From assembly GCF_033568475.1 (NCBI RefSeq), contig NC_133120.1, forward strand, positions 80,762,151 through 80,826,150: a stretch of 64,000 bases of DNA, given 5' to 3'. The notes under the pieces were generated by a model. It did not search any database and was not told the origin of the DNA. It saw nothing but the letters and a program-made list of their open reading frames with translations. Positions 24,462 through 35,364 of this stretch are shown one piece after another (within the stretch, counting starts at the first letter, position 1; every line of letters begins with the position of its first letter). The position numbers and the translations under genes were made by a program. The stretch is from Henckelia pumila (Eukaryota; Streptophyta; Magnoliopsida; Lamiales; Gesneriaceae).

Positions 24462-24704
24462 AAACTTCTCTTCTTCCTCGTACTCCTCCACTTCTTGCTT
24501 GTATTCATCTTCCTTCTGCATTAATAGAGCCGGCATCTTCGCACTGTGCATATGCTTGAATTGATGATTAACAGTTCAACACTGATTTCTTGAAGTTGGG
24601 GTAGAATTAGAGACTGTTGGTTGGAAGCGGCGAGCGGAATATGAACGAGTTGAGGTTTCCCGATTGCCCAGCATCTGGGTTTAACGAAGGCCCATGCGAC
24701 GAAG
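24462..24704 (-). pseudogene. RIO1 5'-end duplicate, copy 1
   Basis: It matches RIO1 16108-16298: the first ~25 codons (start codon at 24536-24534), the leader and upstream DNA. The conserved protein words are QKEDEY and EYEEEE. After the EEE run it passes into LINE sequence, so no RIO1 product is possible. The leader holds a stretch (TATGCTTGAATTGAT) absent from the native gene. Confidence 0.85.
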
Positions 24705-24887
24705 TTACCGGTTACGACCCGTTTGAAATCTTGATGTTATATTTGGATTCGAATTCTACCGGATCTTTAAAATAATAATAATAGTGTGAACCTCAATTTT
24801 TGCCAAAGGCAACACAAACCTAAAACCTATTTTCTCTTTGATTCCAATTTCCAAGTAAGTTTATTCTCGCCACAAATCCTCAATTTC

Positions 24888-26166
24888 TTTTTTTTTTTAA
24901 AGGAAGATCCTAATTTATTAATTATTATAAGTGTCCTTAATTACAAGATCAATCATCCAAAACGAAAAATTCCCAAATTCTCAAACAAAAGGGGTAGGGG
25001 AGGAAAAAGCAAAGGAGGCGAGCGAGCGAGCAAATCGATTTTCTGATCGACAAATATGATTCAAACAAGGTTGAACATCTAGTCTCAACAAATCCCTGAT
25101 ATAAGTTGCCAAAACTTCAATATAGTTTTGGTTCTCCTCTAGCATCGTGACTGCTTGCACAACTAAAAAAGAGTTTGAATTGAAATAACTCACCCTGATA
25201 TTGTGTGTATGTGTGATCAATAAACCTTCTAGGATCGCTGAAAGTTCGGCACCAATAATTGATTGAAGTTTTTAAATTTTTTCCCCAAATAAAATCAGAG
25301 GTTGGCCTTCATGGTTTCTAACCACCCCCCAATTGCATCACAATTATTACTCTCAGAATAAGCAGCATTTACATCCAAACGTAACTCATTATGAGGAGGA
25401 GCTATCCAGGTTTTCGAACAAGAACACGTTGCAGTATCAGGAATAATCTTAAGTTATTGGTGTGCAGTTGTAAACTCAACCAAAAACCTATCACTTCAAT
25501 CTACATTAGGAATGACCCTACCATATTCTTTATTATGGATCAACTTTAGTCTTTCACTCCAAACAGCCCACGATCTCACCACAAAAGATTCAAAATCATA
25601 TTTCTGTAAGCTTTATTTCATCCAAAGAAATAAATCCAATACCTCCAACTCTTGAACCTGTTTCAATAGGGCCCAAAATAATGTTTCCTTCCAACAAGAT
25701 TTAATGGCATGATAGAAGAATAAAACATGGCAAGTGGTATCTCTTCGAGAATGACAAAGAGGACAAACTCCTTGAACTGGTACATGATGAGACAGTAAGT
25801 TGCCTTTTGTAGGGATAATGTTGTGTATCACTCTCCACAAAAATATGCAAATTTTTGGTGGAATGCACAGTGTCGATAGAAATTTCAACCAACCTTTTAT
25901 ACGAGCTTCTGAGTTATGATCTGGTGGTTCATAGAAGCCAATCTCCAACTTGTGTCCTTCTCGCACTGAATAAATACCCTTTGAATCGGTGCTCCAGAAT
26001 CTGTGGTCTTCCCTGCTAACATTGGATAACGGGATCCCAAGAATGTTTGGAACTATATATGGAGGAATAATTGTCTGATCAGCTGCTCATTCCATCTGAC
26101 ATTGGCTATAAGAGAGCTTACATTAGGAAACTGTACCTAGTTTTTTTTGCGAGGTGGTCGTTCCCA
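24888..26166 (-). mobile_element. LINE 3' fragment, copy 2
   Basis: Same content and same 5' truncation point as copy 1, so it arose by duplication rather than by a separate insertion. Zinc-binding domain (CPLCHSRRDTTCHVLFFYH, last Cys now Tyr) and broken RNase H part. Confidence 0.82.
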
Positions 26167-26410
26167 AAACTTCTCTTCTTCCTCGTACTCCTCCATTTCT
26201 TGCTTGTATTCATCTTCCTTCTGCACTAATAGAGTCGGCATCTTCGCATCGTGCGTATGCTTGAATTGATGATTAACATTTCAACACTGGTTTTCTTGAA
26301 GTTGGGGTAGAATCAGAGACTGTTGGTTGGAAGCGGCGCGCGGAATATGAACGAGTTGAGGTTTCCCGATTGCACTACACCTGGGTTTAACGAAGGCCCA
26401 TGCGATGAAG
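26167..26410 (-). pseudogene. RIO1 5'-end duplicate, copy 2
   Basis: Start codon at 26241-26239. It is open for the first ~25 codons, then runs into LINE sequence. Same leader difference from native RIO1 as copy 1. Confidence 0.85.
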
Positions 26411-26476
26411 TTACCGGTTACGACCCTTTTGAAATCTTGATGTTATATTTGGATTCAAATTCTATCGGATCTTTAA

Positions 26477-26549
<73 letters not shown>
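26477..26549. repeat. Expanded (AAT)n microsatellite
   Basis: About 24 AAT units. The same position in units 1, 2 and 4 has only two to four, so this copy expanded after duplication. Confidence 0.9.
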
Positions 26550-26651
26550 GTGTAAACCTCAATTTTTTCCAAAGGCAACACAAACCTAAAACCTATTTTC
26601 TCTTTGATTTCAATTTCCAAGTAAGCTTATTCTCGCCACAAATCCCCAATT

Positions 26652-27892
26652 TTATTTTTTTTTGAAAGGAAGATATTTTATTTATTAATTAATATAAATG
26701 TCCGTAATTACAAGATCAATCATCCAAAACAAAAAACTCCCAAATTCTCAAACAAAAGGGGTAGGGGAGGAAAAATCAAAGGAGGCGAGCGAGTGAGCAA
26801 CTCGATTTGCCGATCGACAAATATGATTCAAACAAGGTTGAACATCAGTCTCAACAAATTCCTGATATCATGTTGCCAAAACTCCAACATAGTTTTGGTT
26901 CTCCTCTAGCGTCGTGAATGTTTGCACAGCTAAAAAAGAGTCTGAATTGATATAACTCACCCTCATATTATGTGTACGTGTGATCAATAAACATTCTAGG
27001 ATCGCTGAAAGTTTGGCACCAATAATTGATTGAAGTTTTTCAATTTTTTCCCCAAAGGAAATCAGAGGTTGGCCTTCATGGTTTCTAACCACCCCCAATT
27101 GCATAACAATTATTACTCTCAGAATAAGCAGCATCTACATCCAAACGTAACTCATTATGAGGAGGAGCTATCCAGGTTTTTGAAGAAGAACTCGTTGCAG
27201 TATCATGAATAATCTGAAGTTGTTGGTGTGCAGCTGTAAAGTCAACCAAAAACCTATCACTCCAAACTACATTAAGAATGACCCTACCATATTCTTTATT
27301 ATGGAGAAAATTTAGCCTTTCACTCCAAAACAACCCACGATCTCTCCACAAAAGATTCATAATCAGATTTCTGTAAGCTTTCTTTCATCCAAAGAAATAA
27401 ATCCAATACCTCCAACTCTTGAACCTATTTTAGTAAGGCCCAAAATAATGTTTTCTTCCAACAAAATTTAATGGCATGTCAAAAGAATAAAGCATGGCAA
27501 GTGGTATCTCTATGAGAATGACAAAGAGGACAAACTCCCTGAACTGGTACATGATGAGACAACAAGTTGGCTTCTGTAGGGATAATGTTGTGTATCACTC
27601 TCCACAAGAATATGCGAATTTTTGGTGGAATGCACAGTGTCCATGGAAATTTTCACCAACCTTTTATACGAGCTTCTGAGTTATGATCTGGTGGTTCATA
27701 AAAGCCAATCTCCAACTTGTCTCATTCTCGCACTGAATAAATACCTTTTGAATCGGTGCTCCAGAATATGCGGTCTTCCCTGCTAACATTGGATAACGGG
27801 ATCCCAAGAATGTTTGGCACTATATATGGAGGGAAGAATTTTCTGATCAGCTGCTCATTCCATCTGTCATTGGCTATAAGAGTGTAACACCC
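26652..27892 (-). mobile_element. LINE 3' fragment, copy 3 (main part)
   Basis: Same LINE end as copies 1 and 2, with several frame breaks. It is interrupted by the chromovirus at 27893; the remaining ~50 bp lie at 37955-38008. Confidence 0.8.
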
Positions 27893-30478
27893 GGTATTTT
27901 TAAATACGTAAATCCGCATGCATAATTAGGAAATTTAATTATTTAAAGTTTAGATTTATGGGTTAAATAATTATGTGAATTATTTGTGCATGATTTAATT
28001 TATTTTTAAGCATTTAACCCATAATTACTGATTTTTATGATTTTTAGTATTTTAATTATTTTATCGCGTAGACGGGACCGTGGACGGACGAGATGACAAC
28101 TTTCTAGCCAATTAATTTCATAAGCCTTTTTAGAGCCCTAAAATATTATTTTGAGTTTTATTGCCTCAAAATTTTTAGTATTTAATTTTATATAATTTTA
28201 GGAGTCCATTTTTATCCAAATTTAGCAATTTTAATGACTTTTAATTATTTTTAAAATTCCCTAAAATTATAATTTCGGGATTTATGTTTTTTTAGATTAG
28301 TAGGTATTTTAAAAGTTTAAAATCTTATTTGTATGTTATATTATCTACCTAATTATTTTTATTCTAAATTATTAACCTATTTTAAAACCTAGACTAAACC
28401 TACCCCCAACCCCACGCCTATCACCATCAGCCGCCTCCCTCCCCTCCATTCATCATCTTCATCGGCTTCCCACAAGAAAAATCCCATAGCCTTGGTTGTT
28501 CAAGCTCCAAGTTGGTCGTTCGTTGTCCCGGAAACGTTCTACGTACGTGCTCAATCGATTTCTACGGTGAAAGGCATGTTTCTTTCTCAAAACTTTCGTA
28601 CTATATCAGTGAGTATTAGTGTGGGTGTGTATGCATCAGATTCTTTCAAATAATTTTCAGAAAAACGATTTGATTTTGTGGGTTGAAGCTTATGTATTCG
28701 TGGTTCATTCATCTCACGTTTTTATCACTCTTGGATCGGTATTAGCTGCTGGTCAGGTCCAGTAGGTGGTGTAGAAGAGGTCTAGGCTGGAATGGCTCGA
28801 GTGGCTCGAGCCAAACAAGCCTAGAACCTTGGAAGAGCAGTTCGGCCGAGGAAGGTGCAGTCTAGGGTTTCGGGAAAAAGGGCTTCGGGTTCGGTGGTCT
28901 AGGCTGCATGGGGGCTGGGGCTGGGTCAGGTCAGGTCCGCTCAGACGTGGGCTACGTCTGGGCGGCGGCGCTCCGGCCAGGGGCGGCCGGAGTCCGTGGC
29001 TGCTGCTCACGGCCGCAGCCGAGAAGAGATAGGGCGTCGGGTTCTAGGGTTTCAGTGGTGGTCCGGGTCGGGTCAGTAGGGTAGTGGGTCGGGTTAAGTT
29101 GGTCCGGGTCCGGGTTCGGTGGGCCGGGCTCGAGTCTTTTTATTTTTAATGTATTTTATGAATTAATTGGTTTTTGGGCCAATTAATTAGAAATAAAATT
29201 ATTTGGACTCCCAAATAATTTTATTTGGGCTTTTAAAATTTTAATTAAGTTAGTCCATTAATTTTATGGGCTTTTGAGCCCATGAAAGTTATTGGGCCAG
29301 TCTTTGAGCTTTTGGGCCCATTGGGCCAGTTTAAGTTGTTATTGGGCCTAGAATGTTTTATGGGCTTTAAATTATTTTAATTGGGCTTAGAACAATTTTA
29401 TTGGGCTTAAATATGTTATTGGGCCAGATTTAAGTAATTGAGATTGAGTGTTAGGGCCAGCAGTCCGGTACAATCCATGAGAAATTTGCATGTGTCCTGA
29501 TTATATATTTAATTATTTTTATGCATTGAAGTTATTTTAATATTTATATGTTAGTAAGAAATTAAATTAAATATATATGAAGAACACACATTTTATTTAA
29601 GTACATGCACTCATGAAATAATTTTATGCATAATTAAATGTTTAAGGTTGAGCAATAATAAAATATTTTATGTTGGAAGTTGAAGTAGTGTGACAATTTA
29701 AGGGGGATTCGTCCCCATATGTGAACTATTGAAGGGCAGTTTACTGCCAATATAAGAGGTGATTCGTCACCGCCACGTACGTTGGTTTCCACGCTGATCA
29801 GTATTTAATGTATGATTTAAGGTTACACTACGGATACAACCATGCGATGTTAGAAATTTAACTGCTCAACAATATGTATGTATTATGTTATTTAAGTTAA
29901 TTTAAGTTATGTTTATGCCATGATATTTTTAAGCATGCTCATTCATGTATATGTTATGTATTAATATTTAATTATTTTAAATTATTTTAAACCCTTGTTA
30001 TGTTAGCATGTTGGGCCTCTAGGCTCACTACACTGGTATGATGCAGGTGAGTTCGTAGAGGAGGATGTAGCTCCTACCGGCGGCGAGGACATATGAGCGG
30101 ACATGCAGTGACCCCGTGACCGTGATAGATGTCTGAGTCACATTGCATGTTTTAATTATGTCAGCATGTTACACTTTTTAATTATTTTTCAGTGGTTTGG
30201 GGTTTTGAATATTTTATTTGAATATTCAGTGCATGCAAATTTTACATCATTTTTCTTATGCAGTAATTTTAATTAAATGTTTGACTCAGATATTTATTTT
30301 ATTTAAAGAATGTAATTTTTTTAAGTTATTTAATTATTTATGTATTTATTTAAATCTTTTTATTCTGTGCATGTATGTATGGGCATATATGTGCATATTT
30401 TATTTAGTAAGTATATAAAAAAAAAAAAAATTTCCGCATATTTATTTACTTAATAATTATAGAGTTAGGGTCGTTTCA
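27893..30478 (+). repeat. Chromovirus 5' LTR
   Basis: 2586 bp. It contains a GC-rich stretch (28830-29130) and many GGGCC(A/T)-type words around 29170-29460. It differs from the 3' LTR at a few sites, including a roughly 14-bp indel near 28990 and a longer A-run near its end. Confidence 0.92.
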
Positions 30479-30480
30479 GT

Positions 30481-30492
30481 TGGTATCAGAGC
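30481..30492 (+). other. Primer-binding site (iMet tRNA)
   Basis: TGGTATCAGAGC, complementary to the 3' end of plant initiator Met tRNA, two bases after the LTR. Confidence 0.92.
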
Positions 30493-30664
30493 ACGGTTCT
30501 TGGAGGGGTCATTACTGCTATGCGAGCTCAGAAATCCACGCTACCGGTCTGTAAGTTTTAAGTGTTTATAGCATGATTTAATTTTTAGAATTTAAGTTAG
30601 CATTAATTTTAAACAACTTAGTTATGCATGGCGATTTACGTAAAGAAATATGTGGTGGTGCAGA

Positions 30665-33600
30665 ATGCCTCCCAGACCGATGAACAGACGTGGGGGATCT
30701 CCACCTACACCTCCACCTCCACCTCCACCTCCACCTCCACCTCCACCTCCACCTCCGCAGAACCCTCTAGCAGCATTGGAGCAGGCCAATGCGAATATGA
30801 TGGCAGGGATTACTGCTCTGTTAGAGCAGCAGGCTACTCGTCCTAGGTTGTCCCATGAGGAGGACGTTGATGAGAGGTTCCAGAAGAAGGGACCCAAGGA
30901 GTTTGTTGGTACCACCAATCCTTTGGTGGCTGAGGGATGGATTCGCTCTCTGGAGTCCATCTTTGCTTATATGGGGATCACAGACACCGACAGGGTGAAC
31001 TGTGCGACGTACATGCTGAGGGGTGACGCAGCGCTTTGGTGGGAGGGTGCTGTCAGGGGATTTCACCTTCCCACACTGACGTGGACAGAGTTTAGGCGTA
31101 TCTTCTACGCCAAGTACTTCACAGAGGATGTGCGCAGTCGCATGATCCGAGAGTTTATGAGTCTCCGTCAGGGGGACAAGACAGTGGTCGAGTACGTGAG
31201 TCAGTTTGAGAGGGGCTGTCGCTTTGTGCCTCTGATTTCAGATAGTCCACCAGAGAAGTTGAGGCAGTTTGTGGAGGGTTTGAGGGCGGATATCAAGCAT
31301 GATGTTTGCATGGCAGACGTCCTTACTTATGAATCTGCAGTCAGTAGAGCCTTGTGTTCCGAGGAGGGTCGGAGAGAGATTCAGAGAGAGCAGCAGGGGA
31401 AGAGGCAGTTTCAGGCTGGGTATCAGCGTTCATCTTCGCAGCCTCCTGCGAAGAAGCAGTTTACAGGGCCGGCTAAGGGCCCGAATCCGCAGCAGAGGCC
31501 ACAGCAACAGAGGCCGCAGCAGCAGAGGGGCGGGGCCCCTAATTCCATAGCTTATCCTACTTGCCCGAAGTGTCAGAAGATGCATTCGGGACCTTGTCTA
31601 TTGGGAGCAGGAGTTTGCTACCACTGTAGGGAGCCAGGGCATCAGATAGCTAACTGCCCGAGGAAGAAGAACACCGCTGGTAGGGTGTTTGTGATGCAGG
31701 CCGAGGAGGTAGATCCAGACACCTCCTTGATCACCGGTATATCTTACCCCTAACATTTTAATAATTTTCCTTTGGTTAAAATTTCGTTTTTAATTTGGAA
31801 TTTGTTGTTATTTGGGTTATTTAACTGCATGTTAGAATAGGAAGCATGTTTTACTTGTGATTAGAATTAAGAATTAGTAGTGACTCGTTGGGGAAAATTT
31901 AGTAGTGGTATGAAACTATTGGGAATTTTCTGCGTGCAGGGAGAATTCTAGTTGGAGGCAACTCCACGTTTGCGTTGCTAGATTCAGGGGCTACGCATTC
32001 GTTTATCTCCCTGGAGTTTATCAGGCGGGTAGGCATCACACCTGAGAGTAGTGACAGTGGGTATGATGTTACTATGCCGTCAGGGCAGATTATTTCTACC
32101 TCGAAGGTTATTCGAGGACTGGAGTTGGAGCTGCAGGGACACTCCATTCGAGCAGATGTGGTGGTTTTGCCATTGAGTGGATTCGATTTGATTTTGGGAA
32201 TAGACTGGTTGACAGTCAATGGAGCTTCGATTGATTTTCGTCGGAGATCAGTGTTAGTGAGACCTACAGTAGGCGACCCGTTCACTTTTCATGCATCTCA
32301 GAGCAGTGATATTCCTCAGGTGATATCTCATATTCAGGCGAGGAAGTTGTTGAGACGGGGTTGCCAGGGGTTTCTAGCGAGTATCGTCACGACTTCAGAG
32401 CCATCTAGCAGATCATTATCAGAGATAGAGGTGGTTCGTGACTTTCCGGATGTCTTTCCGGAGGATGTTGCAGGAATTCCACCAGTGAGAGATGTGAAGT
32501 TCAGCATCGACTTAGTGCCAGACACCGTGCCTATCTCTAAGACACCGTACAGACTTGCTCCTACCGAGATGAAAGAGTTGAAGGAGCAGATTCAGAAGTT
32601 GTTAGAGAAAGGCTTTGTTCGTCCTAGTTTTTCTCCGTGGGGAGCTCCGGTGTTATTTGTGAAGAAGAAGGATGACAGTATGAGACTGTGCATCGATTAC
32701 CGAGAGCTCAACAGGGTCACAATGAAGAACAAGTATCCACTGCCGAGGATAGAGGATTTATTTGACCAGTTGCAGGGAGCTTCGGTGTTCTCCAAGATCG
32801 ACCTGCGATCTGGTTATCATCAGTTGCGTGTTAGAGATGCAGATGTGTCCAAGACTGCTTTCAGGACACGATATGGGCATTACGAGTTCTTAGTGATGCC
32901 ATTTGGGATGACCAATGCTCCAGCGGTTTTCATGGATCTCATGAACCGAGTCTTTCAGCCGTATTTAGATCAGTTCATCATAGTCTTTATTGATGATATT
33001 TTGATCTATTCTAGGAGCATCGAGGAGCATAGGCAGCATCTTCAGACAGCCTTGCAGACTTTGAGGGAGCATCGGTTGTATGCCAAGTTCAGCAAGTGCG
33101 AGTTTTGGCTTGAGCCGGTGGCATTTCTGGGCCACATTATTTCGAGAGATGGGATTGCAGTTGATCAGTCGAAGGTTGAGGCAGTGCAGAATTGGGGTAT
33201 TCCGAAGAATGCTTCGGAGATTCGCAGTTTCTTGGGTTTGGCAGGATATTATAGGAAGTTCATCAAGAGTTTTTTCTCTATTGCAGTACCCTTGACTTCC
33301 TTGACCAAGAAGAATGCGAAGTTTATCTGGAGTTCAGATTGTCAGAGGAGCTTCGATCAGCTGAAGGAAGCACTCACTACTGCGCCAGTGTTAGCGATGA
33401 CAGTACCACACGAGGAGTTAGTGGTGTACACCGACGCGTCTAAACTAGGCTTAGGCGCAGTGCTTATGCAGTGTGGTAAGGTTATTGCGTATGCGTCGAG
33501 GCAGCTGAAGGTGCATGAGCAGAATTATCCGACGCATGACTTGGAGTTAGCAGCAGTGGTTTTCGCTTTGAAAATCTGGAGGCACTATCTATATGGAGAG

Positions 33601-35313
33601 AAGTGCAAGATTTTCACAGACCACAAGAGTCTCAAGTACTTATTCACACAGAAGGAGTTGAACATGAGACAACGCAGATGGTTGGAGTTGGTGAAGGACT
33701 ATGACTGTGACATTAGCTACCATCCGGGTAAAACTAATGTAGTGGCCGATGCTTTGAGTCGGAAGTCGTCAGTGGTATCATGTTTGACCGTACAGTTACC
33801 ACTACAGAGCGAGATTCAGAGATTTGGCTTGGAGTGTTATCCGAGTGGTCATGCACCGAGCTTGTCAGTGTTGACGGTGCAGCCAGTTCTGCGAGATCGG
33901 ATTAGGGATGGACAGTCTACTGATGAGGAGTTGCAGCGATGGAGACAGAGAGATGAGGCTAGGGGTAACCTCTTGTATACAATGGTGGATGGTATCGTTC
34001 AGTACCGTGGTAGGATGTGGGTACCGAACGTCGATCAGTTGAGAGCTGAGATTTTAGCAGAGGCTCATACATCTCCGTACTCCATTCACCCCGGAAGTAC
34101 GAAGATGTACAAAGATTTGCAGCTATTGTATTGGTGGCCCGGGATGAAGAGTGACATCGGGAGAGTGGTGTCAGAGTGCTTGACTTGTCAGCAAGTCAAG
34201 GCAGAGCATCAGCGTCCAGCAGGACTTCTTAGACCTCTTCCTATTCCGAAATGGAAATGGGAGAATATTACGATGGACTTTGTAGTTGGCTTACCGAGGA
34301 GTGCCAGAGGTTGCACAGCGATTTGGGTGATTGTGGATAGACTCACCAAGTCAGCTCATTTCTTGCCGGTGAGGACTACTTATTCTTTGACACAGTATGC
34401 AGAGCTTTACATCAGAGAGATTGTTAGACTGCATGGCATACCAGTGTCTATTGTGTCAGACAGAGATCCGAGATTCACATCTGCATTTTGGAAGAGTCTG
34501 CACACAGTTTTGGGGACTAGGCTTTTGTTCAGTACAACATTTCATCCCCAGACAGATGGTCAGTCTGAGAGGGTGATCCAGGTTCTCGAGGATCTTCTGA
34601 GAGCTTGTGTCATTGATTTTCGGGGCTCTTGGGAGACTAGACTGCCATTAGTAGAGTTTACCTATAACAACAGTTTTCAGTCGTCTATAGGTATGGCTCC
34701 TTATGCAGCATTTTATGGGAGGAGATGCAGATCTCCTGTGCATTGGGATGAGGTTGGTGAGCGGATTTTACTGGGTCCTGAGATCGTGCAGCAGACAGCT
34801 GACATTGTGACTCAGATTCGAGATCGGATGAGGACTGCTCAGAGTCGGCAGAAGAGTTATGCAGATGTCAGACGACGAGATTTGGAGTTCGCTGTAGGTG
34901 ATCACGTATTCCTGAAGGTGTCACCTATGAAGGGAGTAGTGCGTTTTGGCCGGAGAGGCAAGCTTAATCCGAGGTATATAGGGCCATTCGAGATCTTGGA
35001 GAGAGTTGGCACGTTGGCCTACCGTTTAGCTCTACCACCAGGGCTAGCGGCAGTGCACAACGTTTTCCATGTATCCATGCTTCGGAGATATGTCTCTAAC
35101 CCGTCGCATGTGTTGGATTTCGAGCCCTTACAGTTGCCACCAGATCTAGTGTATGAGGAGAGGCCAGTGCAGATCTTGGCAAGGGAGGAGCGGAGGCTTA
35201 GGACACGGGTCATACCGATGGTCAGAGTCCAGTGGCTGAATCACTCAGAGGAGGAAGCTACTTGGGAGACCGAGGCAGACATGAGGACCCGCTACCCGGA
35301 GTTGTTCGGGTAA
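30665..35313 (+). CDS. Chromovirus gag-pol polyprotein (two exons)
   Basis: Exon 1 is 30665-31736 and exon 2 is 31940-35313; the join keeps frame. Gag opens with a polyproline run coded by (CCACCT)n, has the retrotransposon gag core ([16 protein letters not shown]-like segments) and a CCHC knuckle ([14 protein letters not shown]). Pol has protease [14 protein letters not shown] with FIDDILIYS (near 32985-33010), RNase H ([14 protein letters not shown]), an integrase HHCC domain (ending CLTCQQVK), integrase catalytic blocks ([25 protein letters not shown]) and a C-terminal chromodomain-like block ([14 protein letters not shown]). Without splicing, gag ends at TAA 31751-31753 and pol lacks an ATG. 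No other break is seen. An upstream in-frame ATG at 30650 is possible. Confidence 0.88.
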
Positions 35314-35341
35314 GTACTTTAATTTCGAGGACGAAATTCAA

Positions 35342-35364
35342 TTTAAGGGGGGGGGGGGGAGAAT
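35342..35364 (+). other. Polypurine tract
   Basis: A purine run with 13 consecutive G's directly before the 3' LTR; the plus-strand primer of reverse transcription. Confidence 0.85.

Larger units (their letters stand above)
23006..24704. repeat. Tandem array unit 1 (RIO1-5'/LINE chimera)
   Basis: About 1.70 kb. Left to right: an upstream segment with (AAT)n and a leader-like piece ending in a donor-like CCAAGTAAGT (23006-23183); a minus-strand LINE 3' end (about 23184-24461); a minus-strand copy of the RIO1 5' end (about 24462-24704). It is followed directly by unit 2, which begins with the same sequence. Confidence 0.85.
24705..26410. repeat. Tandem array unit 2
   Basis: About 1.71 kb, same order as unit 1: upstream segment 24705-24887, LINE fragment 24888-26166, RIO1 5' copy 26167-26410. 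Very similar to units 1 and 3 by eye, with scattered substitutions. Confidence 0.85.

Noticed and set aside
28829..29032. ORFs in the GC-rich part of the chromovirus LTR (also 36311-36549)
   Set aside because: They occur identically in both LTRs, have Gly/Arg-rich low-complexity sense and no domain; a by-product of GC content.
30481..30492. tRNA-Met-like TGGTATCAGAGC words (also 44561, 48562, 62152)
   Set aside because: Only the 12-base primer-binding match is present; no tRNA gene around them.
30622..30960. Minus-strand polyglycine ORF
   Set aside because: Antisense shadow of the (CCACCT)n polyproline codons of gag.
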